The position numbers were made by a program, and so were the translations under genes. From contig NC_073641.1 in the NCBI RefSeq assembly GCF_029407905.1, positions 17,839,001 to 17,903,000 of the forward strand: 64,000 nt of DNA, given 5' to 3'. Source of the stretch: Bubalus kerabau (lineage: Eukaryota > Chordata > Mammalia > Artiodactyla > Bovidae). This document shows, one piece after another, positions 11,690 through 22,768 of the stretch; positions within the stretch are counted from its first letter, which is position 1, and each line of letters starts with the position of its first letter. Under the pieces are notes generated by a model that saw only the letters and a list, made by a program, of their open reading frames with translations, was not told where the DNA came from and ran no database searches.

Positions 11690-12075
11690 GAAATAAATCA
11701 GAGAGAAAGATAAACACTGTACAATACACTTATATGTGGAATCTAAGAAGTACAGCAAATTAGTGAGTATAACAAAAAAGAAACATATTCACAGATACAG
11801 AGAACAAATTAGTGGTCACCAGGAGATGGGAGGGAACGGAGAAGGGACAATATAGGAGTAAGGGATTAAGAGGTACAGACTGTAATGGATAAAATCAGCT
11901 ATGAGGATATATTGTACAACACAGGGAATACAACCTGTATTTCATAATAACTATAAATGGAGTATTATCTTTAAAAATTCTGAGTATTAAATATCTGTAA
12001 CTTATGTAATAGTGTATATCAACTAAACTTCAGTATAAAAGATGATAAAACATAGCCTATAGCAAATGTTTAATA
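11690..12075 (+). mobile_element. Older artiodactyl L1 3' end
   Basis: The 3' UTR of a pre-ruminant L1: 'acacttatatgtggaatcta', then 'ggattaagaggtacagactg', then the terminal 'tatatcaactaaacttcagt' with an A-rich tail. The 3' part at 37380-37663 is the same family. Confidence 0.75.
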
Positions 12076-12335
12076 AAAGTTACTTATTAAAAAATGCTTT
12101 TGCTTGAATATTAAACACTCCAATCAATATTTCCATAGCTCAGGTGAATGGCTATTTGCTGTTTTTTGCAAAGTGGCAGTAATTACCATTTTCATCAACA
12201 GATAAGTATTGAAAAAATGATTTCATTATAAGCAGAGCAGTAGTCTGTGTTAACCTGAATTAATCTTTCATTCAGTTATAGTGAGTAATGCGATTTTTCC
12301 TTAAAGTATATTTGATATATATTATACATAGGAAA

Positions 12336-12545
12336 GGGTTTCCCTGGTAGCTCAGGCGGTAAAGAATCTGCCTGCAGTGCCAAAGACCTGGATTTGATCC
12401 CTGGATCAGGAAGATCCCCTGGAGGAAGGAATGGCAACTCACTCCAGCTTTCTTACCTGGAGAATTCCATTGATAGAGGATCCTGGTGGACTACAGTCCA
12501 TGGGTAACAAAGTGTTGGACATGACTGAAGTGACTCAGCACATGT
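12336..12545 (+). mobile_element. Bov-tA SINE with (CA)n tail
   Basis: tRNA-like head 'ggtttccctggtagctcagg', Bov-A body, then the tail 'ggacatgactgaagtgactc', running straight into the microsatellite at 12549-12580. Confidence 0.93.
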
Positions 12546-12548
12546 GTA

Positions 12549-12580
12549 CACACACACACACACACACACGCACACACACA
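12549..12580. repeat. (AC)n microsatellite
   Basis: About 16 AC dinucleotides with one interruption (cgca), at the 3' end of a Bov-tA. The SINE tail probably seeded it. Confidence 0.98.
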
Positions 12581-13393
12581 TTTATCCCCGGGAGGTAGAA
12601 ATGGCAAGCACATTTTCGTCAGTAGATGGCTTGGTAATTTTTCGCACACTAAACATGCACGTGGAACAAGCAACCAGATCAAGAATCTGCATGTTACCAG
12701 GATTCCAGAGGTCTCCATTGTGCTTTCAGTGAATAATCATTACTCTGCCTTCTGGTAGCTTAAATTAGTTTTATCCATCTTATATTAATGGAATCAAGCT
12801 ATGTCGTCTTCTTAGCTGATATAAAAAGTCAAAAAATAAAATGATAAACTCTTGAGCACTTTAAGAAGATACTATGTTAAATATATAATCTTGCAGTTTT
12901 GTCTTCAGCCTGGCACTTTAGTGAAAGGTTTAGAAAATAATGATTTTACCACTGTGCTGCATGAGGTCACAGCTGGCGGAGTCAATGCTGAGTCCTAGGC
13001 AGGATTTTAGGCCATGTCTGTGCTCCTGAACCAGTGTTCTTGTTAGTGATTTGCAATGACGATAGCTGCTTAACTGCCCTTCTGCTACAAGTGGCCTCCT
13101 TATGCATGCAGTTAAGCTCATTGGCAAATGGAGCCAATAAAAGTTTATGAGGCTTGAATATTTGTCCCAACCAAGTTAAAATTTGGAAGATTATAAGGCA
13201 AGTGGAGTCATTGGATTTAGACCAAATATAAGATATTCAGCTGTCGGGGAGAGAATTAGTACTTTTTGCTTAATCTATTCTCGTACATATGTGGGTGTGT
13301 AATGAGGACTGTTTCATTGTATGATTTCCTTCATTTCTCCCTAGTTGAAGGGGCCATGCATGCACTGATACCTCTCAGGATGTCTGAGGACAG
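12581..13393. other. Unassigned, apparently unique sequence
   Basis: No repeat family recognised. The section 12900-13150 is less A+T-rich than its surroundings and contains short open frames only on the minus strand (up to 65 codons). Those frames show no domain or splice structure that I can support. Confidence 0.45.
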
Positions 13394-13752
13394 GCCTCAT
13401 TTTTCTTTTTTTTAATTTTATTTTATTTTTAAACTTTACATAATTGTATTAGATTTGCCAAATATCAAAATGAATCCGCCACAGGTATACATGTGTTCAC
13501 CATCCTGAACCCTCCTCCCTCCTCCCTCCCCATTCCATCCCTCTGGGTCGTCCCAGTGCACCAGCCCCAAGCATCCAGTATCGTGCATCGAACCTGGACT
13601 GGCAACTCATTTCATACATGATATTTTACATGTTTCAATGCCATTCTCCCAAATCTTCCCACCCTCTCCCTCTCTCACAGAGTCCATAAGACTGTTCTAT
13701 ACATCAGTGTCTCTTTTGCTGTCTCGTACACAGGGTTATTGTTACCATCTTT

Positions 13753-15561
13753 CTAAATTCCATATATATGCGTTAGTATACTGTATTGGTGTTTTTCTTT
13801 CTGGCTTACTTCACTCTGTATAATAGGCTCCAGTTTCATCCACCTCATTAGAACTGATTCAAATGTATTCTTTTTAATGGCTGAGTAATACTCCATTGTG
13901 TATATGTACCACTGCTTTCTTATCCATTCATCTGCTGATGGACATCTAGGTTGCTTCCATGTCCTGGCTATTATAAACAGTGCTGCGATGAACAGTGGGG
14001 TACACGTGTCTCTTTCCCTTCTGGTTTCCTCAGTGTGTATGCCCAGCAGTGGGATTGCTGGATCATAAGGCAGGTCTATTTCCAGTTTTTTAAGGAATCT
14101 CCACACTGTTCTCCATAGTGGCTGTACTAGTTTGCATTCCCACCAACAGTGTAAGAGGGTTCCCTTTTCTCCACACCCTCTCCAGCATTTATTACTTGTA
14201 GACTTTTGGATCGTAGCCATTCTGACTGGTGTGAAATGGTACCTCATAGTGGTTTTGATTTGCATTTCTCTGATAATGAGTGATGTTGAGCATCTTTTCA
14301 TGTGTTTGTTAGCCATCTGTATGTCTTCTTTGGAGAAATGTCTATTTAGTTCTTTGGCGCATTTTTGATTGGGGTCATTTATTTTTCTGGAGTTGAGCTG
14401 TAGGAGTTGCTTGTTTATTCTCGAGATTAGTTGTTTGTCAGTTGCTTCATTTGCTATTATCTTCTCCCATTCTGAAGGCTGTCTTTTCACCTTGCTAATA
14501 GTTTCCTTTGATGTGCAGAAGCTTTTAAGGTTAATTAGGTCCCATTTGTTTATCTTTGCTTTTATTTCCAATATTCTGGGAGGTGGGTCATAGAGGATCC
14601 TGCTGTGATGTATGTCAGAGAGTGTTTTGCCTATGTTCTCCTCTAGGAGTTTTATAGTTTCTGGTCTTACATTTAGATCTTTAATCCATTTTGAGTTTAT
14701 TTTTGTGTATGGTGTTAGAAAGTGTTCTACTTTCATTCTTTTACAAGTGGTTGACCAGATTTCCCAGCACCACTTGTTAAAGAGATTGTCTTTAATCCAT
14801 TGTATATTCTTGCCTCCTTTGTCAAAGATAAGGTGTCCATATGTGCATGGATTTATCTCTGGGCTTTCTATTTTGTTCCATTGATCTATATTTCTGTCTT
14901 TGTGCCAGTACCATACTGTCTTGATAACTGTGGCTTTGTAGTAAAGCCTGAAGTCAGGTAGGTTGATTCCTCCAGTTCCATTCTTCTTTCTCAAGATTGC
15001 TTTGGCTATTTGAGGTTTTTTGTATTTCCATACAAATTGTGAAATTATTTGTTCTAGCTCTGTGAAGAATGCTGTTGGTAGCTTGATAGGGATTGCATTG
15101 AATCTATAGATTGCTTTGGGTGGTATACTCATTTTCACTATATTGATTCTTCCAATCCATGAACATGGTATATTTCTCCATCTGTTAGTGTCCTCTTTGA
15201 TTTCTTTCCCCAGTGTTTTATAGTTTTCTATATATAGGTCTTTAGTTTCTTTAGGTAGATATATTGCTAAGTATTTTATTCTTTCCATTGCAATGGTGCA
15301 TGGAATTGTTTCCTTAATTTCTCTTTCTGTTTTCTCATTATTAGTGTATAGGAATGCAAGGGATTTCTGGGTGTTGATTTTATATCCTGCAACTTTACTA
15401 TAGTCATTGATTAGCTCTAGTAATTTTCTGGTGGAGTCTTTAGGGTTTTCTATGTAGAGGATCATGTCATCTGCAAATAGTAAGAACTTTACTTCTTCTT
15501 TTCCAATTTGGATTCCTTTTATTTCTTTTTCTGCTCTGATTGCTGTGGCCAAAACTTCCAA
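13753..15561 (-). pseudogene. L1 ORF2 C-terminal part (reverse transcriptase and Cys-rich region), 602 open codons
   Basis: An open frame to the natural ORF2 stop, with FADDMILY near residue 29 and the CWRGC/HCWWEC C-terminal cysteine region. It is very close to the frame at 7397-9454. The preceding part of the reverse transcriptase lies in another frame (15615-16307), separated by a small indel near 15640-15650 where this copy reads 'ccatttggataatg' against 'ccattgaggataatg' in the 7-kb L1. This single event breaks ORF2 inside the polymerase. Confidence 0.94.
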
Positions 15562-15614
15562 AACTATGTTGAATAGTAATGGTGAAAGTGGGCACCCTTG
15601 TCTTGTTCCTGACT

Positions 15615-16442
15615 TTAGAGGAAATGCTTTCGATTTTTCACCATTTGGATAATGTTTGCTGTGGGTTTGTCATATATAGCTTTTATTATGTTGAGGCATG
15701 TTCCTTCTATTCCTGCTTTCTGGAGAGTTTCTATCATAAATGGATGTTGAATTTTGTCAAAGGCTTTCTCTGCATCTATTGACATAATCATATGGTTTTT
15801 ATTTTTCAATTTGTTAATGTGGTATATTACATTGATTGATTTGCGGATATTGAAGAATCCTTGCATCCCTGGGATAACGCCCACTTGGTCATGGTGTATG
15901 ATCTTTTTAATGTGTTGTTGGATTCTGATTGCTAGAATTTTCTTAAGGATTTTTGCATCTATGTTCATCAGTGATATTGGCCTGTAGTTTTCTTTTTTTG
16001 TGGGATCTTTGTCAGGTTTTGGTATTAGGATGATGGTGGCCTCATAGAATGAGTTTGGAAGTTTACCATCCTCTGCAATTTTCTGGAAGAGTTTGAGCAG
16101 GATAGGTCTTAGCTCTTCTCTAAATTTTTGGTAGAATTCAGCTGTGAAGCCGTCTGGACCTGGGCTTTTGTTTGCTGGAAGATTTTTGATTACAGTTTCA
16201 ATTTCCGTGCTTGTGATGGGTCTGTTAAGATTTTCTATTTCTTCCTGATCGAGTTTTGGAAAGTTGTACTTTTCTAAGAATTTGTCTATTTCTTCCACGT
16301 TGTCCATTTTATTGGCATATAATTGTTGATAGTAGTCTCTTACGATCCTTTGTATTTCTGTGTTGTCTGTTGTGATCTCTCCATTTTCATTTCTAATTTT
16401 ATTGATTTGATTTTTCTCCCTTTGTTTCTTGATGAGTCTGGC
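15615..16442 (-). pseudogene. L1 ORF2 N-terminal reverse-transcriptase part
   Basis: This frame carries LPANKSPGPDGFTAEFYQ near residue 45, PKPDKDPTKKENYRPISLMN near 97-116, DQVGVIPGMQGFF and SIDAEKAFD, the conserved order of an L1 polymerase. It is closed upstream by a stop that turns KPLARL into KP-stop near 16442, and downstream by the frameshift near 15645. A one-base difference replaced GF by GV in the DQVGFIPG motif. Confidence 0.93.
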
Positions 16443-16748
16443 TTATGGTTTGTCAATTTTATTTATCCTTTCAAAGAACCAGCTTTTGGTTTTGTTGATT
16501 TTTGCTATGATCTCTTTTGTTTCTTTTGCATTTATTTCTGCTCTAAGCTTTAAGTTTTCTTTCCTTCTACTAACCCTGGGGTTCTTCATTTCTTCCTTTT
16601 CTAGTTGCTTTAGGTGTAGCGTTAGGTTATTTATTTGACTTTTTTCTTGTTTCTTGAGGTGTGCCTGTATTGCTATGAACTTTCCCCTTAGGACTGCTTT
16701 TACCATGTCCCACAGGTTTTGGGTTGTTGTGTTTTCATTTTCATCCAT
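16443..16748 (-). pseudogene. L1 ORF2 linker between endonuclease and reverse transcriptase
   Basis: A 101-codon open frame starting MDENENTTTQNLWD and ending ERINKIDKP-stop. It is the region between the endonuclease and the polymerase of ORF2. The closing stop is a point nonsense change, and the upstream end is another break. Confidence 0.88.
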
Positions 16749-18149
16749 TTCTATGCAAATTTTGATTTCTTTTTTGATTTCTTCTGTGATTTGTTGGTTA
16801 TTCAGCAGCGTGTTGTTCAGCCTCCATATGTTGGATTTTTTAATAGTTTTTCTCTTTTAATTGAGATCTAATCTTACTGCATTGTGGTCAGAAAAGATGC
16901 TTGGAATGACTTCTACTTTTTGAATTTACCAAGGCTAGCTTTATGGCCCAGGATGTGATCTATCCTGGAGAAGGTTCCATGTGCGCTTGAGAAAAAGGTG
17001 AAATTCATTGTTTTGGGATGAAATGTGCTATAGATATCAATTAGGTCTAACTGGTCTATTGTATCGTTTAAAGTTTGTGTTTCCTTGTTAATTTTGTTTA
17101 GTTGATCTATCCATAGGTGTGAGTGGGGTATTAAAGTCTCCCACTATTATTGTGTTATTGTTAATTTCTCCTTTCATACTTGTTAGCATTTGTCTTACAT
17201 ACTGCGGTGCTCCCGTGTTGGGTGCATATATATTTATAATTGTTATATCTTCTTCTTGAATTGATCCTTTGATCATTATGTAGTGACCATCTTTGTCTCT
17301 TTTCACAGCCTTTGTTTTAAAGTCTATTTTATCTGATATGAGTATTGCTACTCCTGCTTTCTTTTGGTCCCTATTTGCATGGAAAATCTTTTTTTTTTTT
17401 TTTTTTTTTTTTAATTTTATTTTATTTTTAAACTTAACATAACTGTATTAGATTTGCCAAATATCAAAATGAATCCGTCACAGGTACACATGTGTTCTCC
17501 ATCCTGAACCCTCCTCCCTCCTCCCTCCCCATTCCATCCCTCTGGGTCGTCCCAGTGCACCAGCCCCAAGCATCCAGTATCGTGCATCGAACCTGGACTG
17601 GCAACTCATTTCATACATGATATTTTACATGTTTCAATGCCATTCTCCCAAATCTTCCCACCCTCTCCCTCTCCCACAGAGTCCATAAGACTGTTCTATA
17701 CATCAGTGTCTCTTTTGCTGTCTCGTACACAGGGTTATTGTTGCCATCTTTCTAAATTCCATATATATGCGTTAGTATACTGTATTGGTGTTTTTCTTTC
17801 TGGCTTACTTCACTCTGTATAATAGGCTCCAGTTTCATCCACCTCATTAGAACTGATTCAAATGTATTCTTTTTAATGGCTGAATAATACTCCATTGTGT
17901 ATATGTACCACAGCTTTCTTATCCATTCATCTGCTGATGGACATCTAGGTTGCTTCCTGCATGGAAAATCTTTTTCCAGCCCTTCACTTTCAGTCTGTAT
18001 GTGTCCCCTGTTTTGAGGTGGGTCTCTTGTAGAAAACATATGTAGGGGTCTTATTTTTGTATCCATTCAGCCAGTCTTTGTCTTTTGGTTGGGGCATTCA
18101 ACCCATTTACGTTTAAGGTAATTACTGATAAGTATGATCCCGTTGCCAT
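16749..18149 (-). pseudogene. L1 ORF2 endonuclease domain, broken and split by a nested L1
   Basis: ORF2 should start at the ATG at 18147-18149 (MATGSYLSVITLNVNGLN). The next features in its frame are a nonsense codon after about 32 residues (QK-stop-DPY), where the intact protein has a Gln-rich run, then the nested L1 at 17394-17957. The endonuclease resumes at 17306-17088, reading YAPNTGAPQYVRQML and GDFNTPL before another stop. The endonuclease would nick target DNA; here it cannot be made. Confidence 0.9.
17376..17975 (-). mobile_element. Nested 5'-truncated L1 with 18-bp TSD
   Basis: A 564-bp L1 3' end (17394-17957), poly(A) tail on the left as about 20 T, inserted in the endonuclease region of the full-length L1 in the same orientation. 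Flanking repeats tgcatggaaaatcttttt at 17376-17393 and 17958-17975 are identical over 18 bp. It is younger than its host and nearly identical to the 3' end of the other young copies. Confidence 0.97.
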
Positions 18150-18174
18150 TTACTTTATTGTTTTGGGTTCGAAT

Positions 18175-18972
18175 TTATATGCCGTTTTTGTGTTTCCTGT
18201 CTAGAGAATATCCTTTAGTATTTGTTGGAGAGCTGGTTTGGTGGTGCAGAATTCTCTCAGCTTTTGCTTGTCTGATTTCTCCTTCATACTTGAATAAGAT
18301 CCTTGCTGGGTACAATAATCTGGGCTGTAGGTTATTTTCTTTCATCATTTTAAGTATGTCTTGCCATTCCTTCCTGGCTTGAAGAGTTTCTATTGAAAGA
18401 TCAGCTGTTATCCTTATGGGTATTCCCTTGTGTGTTATTTGTTGTTTTTCCCTTGCTGCTTTTAATATTTGTTCTTTGTGTTTGATCTTTGTTAATTTGA
18501 TTACTATGTGTCTTGGGGTGTTTCGCCTTGGGTTTATCCTGTTTGGGACTCTCTGGGTTTCTTGGACTTGGGTGATTATTTCCTTCCCCATTTTAGGGAA
18601 GTTTTCAACTATTATCTCCTCAAGTATTTTCTCATGGTCTTTCTTTTTGTCTTCTTCTTCTGGGACCCCTATGATTCGAATGTTGTAGCATTTAATATTG
18701 TCCTGGAAGTCTCTGAGAGTGTCCTGATTTCCTTTAATTCGTTTTTCTTTTATCCTCTCTGATTCATTTATTTCTACCATTCTATCTTCTAATTCACTAA
18801 TCCTATCTTCTGCCTCTGTTATTCTACTATTTGTTGCCTCCAGAGTGTTTTTAATTTCACTTATTGCATTATTCATTATATATTGACTCTTTTTTATTTC
18901 TTCTAAGTCCTTGTTAAACCTTCCTTGCATCTTCTCAATCCTTGCCTCCAGGCTATTTATCTGTGATTCCAT
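18175..18972 (-). pseudogene. L1 ORF1p (265 open codons), frameshifted at both ends
   Basis: ORF1p is the RNA-binding chaperone that trimerises and coats L1 RNA. Residues 1-90 form a heptad-rich coiled coil (MESQINSLEARIEKMQ ... ISELEDRMVEI). The RRM starts near 100 (NIRIIGVPEEEDKKK) and the C-terminal domain contains HIVIKLTKIKHKEQILKAAR and IRITADLS. Upstream the same strand carries KEFRIMIV in a different frame, so the natural N-terminus is cut off by a small indel. After FKYEGEI the expected DKQKLREF lies in another frame, so the last 33 residues are out-of-frame. ORF2 begins about 25 bp after this frame ends. Confidence 0.9.
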
Positions 18973-19639
18973 TTTAATTTCAAGATTTTTGGATCAATTT
19001 CACTATCATTATTCGGAATTCTTTATCAGGTAGATTCCCTATCTCTTCCTCTTTGGTTTGGTTTGGTGGGCATTTATCCTTTTCCTTTATCTGCTGGGTA
19101 TTCCTCTGTCTCTTCATCTTGTTTAAATTGCTGAGTTTGGGGTGTCCTTTCTGTATTCTGGCAGTTTGTGGAGTTCTCTTTATTGTGGCGTTTCCTCGCT
19201 GTGTGTGGGTTTGTACAGGTAGCTTGTCAAGGTTTCCTGGTTAGGGAAGCTTGTGTCAATGTTCTGGTGGATGGAGCTGTATTTCTTCTCTCTGGAGTGT
19301 AATGAAATGTCCAGTAATGAGTTATGAGATGTCTGTGGTTTTGGGGTGACTTTGGGCAGCCTGTATCTTGAAGCTCAGGGCTGTGTTCCTTTGTTGCTGG
19401 AGAATTTGCTTGGTATGTCTTTCCCTGGAACTTGTTGGCCCTTGTGTGGTGCTTGGTTTCAGTGTCGGTATGGAGGCGTTTGATGAGCTCCTGTCAATTA
19501 ATGTTCCTTGGAGTCAGGAGTTCCCTGGAGTCAGGGTTTTGACTTAAGCCTCCTACTTCCAGTTATCGGTCTTATTTTTACAGTAGTTTCAAAACTTCTC
19601 CTTCTATACAGCACCATTGATAAAACATCTGCATTAAAG

Positions 19640-20075
19640 ATGAAAAGTTTCTCTACTGTGAGGGTCACTCAGAGGTTCACAGCGTTACATGGAGAAGAGA
19701 AGAGGGAGGAGGGAGTTAGAGGTGACCCAAATGAGATGAGGTGGAATCCATAGTGGAGAGAGTGGGCTAGCCAGTAGTCACTTCCTTATGTGCACTCCAC
19801 AACTGGACCGCTCAGAGATGTTCACGGAGTTATACAGAGAAGAGAAGAAGGAGGCAGGAGACAGAGGTGGTCAGAAGAATAAAAGGGGGAAATGAAAAGG
19901 AGGGAGACAGATCCAGCCAGTAATCAGTTCCCTAAGTGTTCTCCACCGTCTGGCACACACAGAAATTCACAGAGTTAGGTAGAGTAGAGAGGGGAGGAGA
20001 TACAGGTGACCTGGTGGAGAAAACGGAGAGTCCAAAGGGAGAGAGAGCAGTCAAGCCAGTAATCTCGTTCCCTAG
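19640..20075 (-). repeat. Tandem array, 145-bp unit, about 3 copies, in L1 5' UTR
   Basis: The marker 'ttcac(a/g)g(c/a)gtta', followed by a purine-rich 'gagaagagaag(a/g)(g/a)gga' run, recurs at 19676, 19821 and 19966, spacing 145 and 145 bp. Units end with the 'ccagtaatc/agtcacttcc' type segment. Copies are clearly diverged from each other. Confidence 0.85.
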
Positions 20076-20107
20076 TGAAAAATGGGTCCTGAAGATTGGG
20101 TTCTTAA

Positions 20108-21180
20108 AGGTACAAAATTGGTAACAAATACATAAAAGTAAAAATTAAAAATCTAGAGTAGAGTTTGGATTTTCAAAAATGTGATGTTAATGAAAAGAAG
20201 AAGGAAAAGAAAGAGAGAAAAAACGAACAAAGAAAAACAAACAAGGTCGCGAAAATTATAAAGAAACTACAGGTACAAAATTGATAACTAATACCAAAAA
20301 GCAAAAATTAAAAATCTAGAGTAGAGTTTGGAATTTCAAAAATACAATGTTAAAAAAAAGAAGAAGAAAAATAAAGAGAGAAAACAAACAAACCAACAAA
20401 AACAATGTCACAAAAATCATAAAGAAAATACAGGTACAAAATTGATATCAAACACCAAAAAGCATAAATTAAAAATCTTGAGTAGAGTTTGGAATTGCAG
20501 ATATACGATGTTATATAAAAGAAGAAGAGAAAGAAACAGAGGGGAAAAAAAGAAAAAAAAGGTCACAGAAATTATTAAAAAAAACTATAGGTACAAAATT
20601 GATAACATATACCAAAAGGCTAAAATTAGAAATCTAGAGTAGAGTTTGAAATTTCAAAAATATGATGTTAAAGAAAAGAAGAAGGAAAAGAAAGAGAGAA
20701 AAAACGAACAAAGAAAAACAAACAAGGTCGCGAAAATTATAAAGAAACTACAGGTACAAAATTGATAACTAATACCAGAAAGCAAAAGTTAAAAATCTAG
20801 AGTAGAGTTTGGAATTTCAAAAATGCAATGTTAAAAAAAAGAAGAAGAAAAATAAAGAGAGAAAACAAACAAACCAACAAAAACAATGTCGCAAAAATTA
20901 TAAAGAAAATACAGGTACAAAATTGATATCAAATACCAAAAAGCATAAATTAAAAATCTTGAGTAGAGTTTGGAATTACAGATATACGATGTTATACAAA
21001 AGAAGAAGAGAAAGAAACAGAGGGAAAAAAAAAAGTCACATAAATTATGAAAAAAACTATAGGTACAAAATTGATAACATATACCAAAAGGCTAAAATTA
21101 AAAATCTAGAGTAGAGTTTGGAATTTCAAAAATACAATGTTAAAGAAAAGAAGAAAAAGAAAAAAGAAAAAAAAAACACG
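20108..21180 (-). repeat. Higher-order tandem repeat, about 160-bp monomer, about 481-bp three-monomer unit
   Basis: The marker 'atct(a/t)gagtagagtttg' starts at 20151, 20314, 20475, 20632, 20795, 20956 and 21104. Neighbouring monomers differ, but every third one is nearly identical. Spacing is 481 bp for 20151-20632, 20314-20795 and 20475-20956, and 472 bp for 20632-21104. Variant A carries 'cgaacaaagaaaaacaaaca', B carries 'aaaccaacaaaaacaatgtc', C carries 'cagatatacgatgttata'. The array is A+T-rich with long purine runs on the plus strand. Confidence 0.92.
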
Positions 21181-21596
21181 GTCAAAAAATTATAAAATAT
21201 ATATATGAAGCTTGCTGAAGAAGAAAAAAAATAGGGTCTTTTTTTTTGCAAAGTAATAGTTATAAAAGTGAAAATTAAAGGACAATAGAGGACTTAAATT
21301 TTTTTTTAAAAAAAATTAAAAAAGAAAGAAAGATTGATCGTAAAAATATATCTAGGTCTTTCTCTGGTTTTGTTGTGAGTATTGTGGGTTCAGTTCATTT
21401 TTGGCTAGTTCCTTGGTCCGACTTATATTTCTCAAGATCTATAGGCCCCTTCCTATGTAGTCTGTAGTAACCACAGGGTTTTAATCTATGGCCTGTAGCT
21501 TCCAAGGCGTTTCCCTCTGTTATAGCTTCTTCTGTTTGCTGGTCTCTTCAGTGTCTGGTTTCCGCCCTGACACAAAGGGGACGGTGGAGGACACTA

Positions 21597-21620
21597 TTTT
21601 TTTTTTTTTTTTTTTTTTTT
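21597..21620. repeat. T24 tract in L1 5' UTR
   Basis: An unbroken run of T on the plus strand, so poly(A) in L1 sense. It lies at the edge of the CpG-rich promoter part. It could be slippage of a shorter tract or a remnant of a poly(A)-tailed insertion. Confidence 0.9.
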
Positions 21621-22440
21621 AGGCTCACTTGTTCAGCCGTGCTGTGGAGAGGGAGGGAGGGATGCTGCAAACAAATAACACTGGCGTGCGCTTGCAGTAC
21701 CTCAGCCACACTGGGTCTGCTCCCGCTCACGGCGCATGTAGCCTCCCTGCCCACACTGCTCGGGCTCTAGGTTGTTCCGCTGGGAACAATCAGAGGCCAG
21801 CCCTGGGCTGAGCTCCCAGGTCCAAGCCGCTCAGGTTCAGGCACTCGGGTAGTCCTCAGAGGCGCAGACTCGGTTGGGCCTGCGTTTTGTGCTCTTCCCA
21901 GATCCGAGCAGCTCAGGTGATGAGGTGTTTGGCGAGCGCCAATGCTGCGACTTATCGCCTCCCCGCCACTCGGTTATCTGGGTGTAAAACCGGCGCACCT
22001 TCTCAGGCATATGTTGACCATCCAGACCCCCATGAAGTTTTAGTTAGCAAAGAAGCCTGTTTACAGTTTTATAGATAGTGTCTCTCTGGGGCTACGATTG
22101 CCCCCTTCCGGCTCTGGCTGCCTGTCACCGGAGGGGGAAGGTCTGCAGCCGGCTATCTCTGTTCAGTCCTTTGTTCTGTGTGCAGGCCTGGCGGTGTCTT
22201 AGGTTAGGGCTGGCTTTTCACGTGGTAGATATCCCACAGTCTGGTTTGCTAGCCCAAATTATTTTGCTCAGATAGCGCTCAGGACATTCGGGCCGATTCT
22301 TACTCTAAGGGACACAGTCCTCGCCGTGCTTCCCTGCCCAGCCCCCACTTGCTAATGCCGTGTGCAGGCGTCTGCGCTGCTTCTCCGCTGGGGGAGTTAC
22401 CTTAGGGCTCACAATCTGCGATTTTTAATTGTTTATTTTT
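21621..22440 (-). promoter_or_regulatory. CpG-rich part of L1 promoter
   Basis: Many CpGs remain here (for example ggcgtgcgcttgc, ctcacggcgc, ggcgagcgcc), while the surroundings are CpG-poor. In mammals the CpGs in L1 promoters are methylation targets. Their survival argues for a fairly recent insertion. Confidence 0.7.
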
Positions 22441-22758
22441 TTTTTTTCTCTCTTTTATGTTGCCCTCTGTGCTTCCAAAGCTCAGCATAGATTCGGCAGT
22501 GAGAAGGGTTCCTGGTGTTTGGAAACTTCTCTCTTTTTAAGACTCCCTTCCCGGGATGGAACTCCGTCCCTCCCTCTTTTGTCTCTTTTTTTTGTCTTTT
22601 ATATTTTTTCCTACCTCCTTTCGAAGAGTTGGGTTGCTTTTCTGGGTGCCTGATGTCCTCTGCCGGCATTCAGAAGATGTTTTGAGGAATTTACTCGACG
22701 TTTAAATGCTCTTTTGATGAATTTGTGGGGGAGAAAGTGTTCTCCCCATCCTACTCCT

Positions 22759-22768
22759 CCGCCATCTT
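22759..22768 (-). promoter_or_regulatory. YY1-like site at L1 5' end
   Basis: The reverse complement reads aagatggcgg, three bases from the L1 5' end. This matches the YY1 core motif that positions transcription starts in L1 families of other mammals. Confidence 0.6.

Noticed and set aside
12930..13170. Overlapping 62- and 65-codon frames on the minus strand as an exon
   Set aside because: No clear splice sites or protein similarity; region left as unassigned.
20328..21114. Lysine-rich open frames of 101-104 codons
   Set aside because: They arise from purine-rich tandem monomers on the strand opposite L1 sense.
20108..21180. CRISPR-like array
   Set aside because: Units are about 160 bp, adjacent without unique spacers, A+T-rich and inside an L1 5' UTR in a mammalian context.
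21621..22440. CpG island of a host gene
   Set aside because: It lies within the TSD-bounded L1, next to the L1 5' end.
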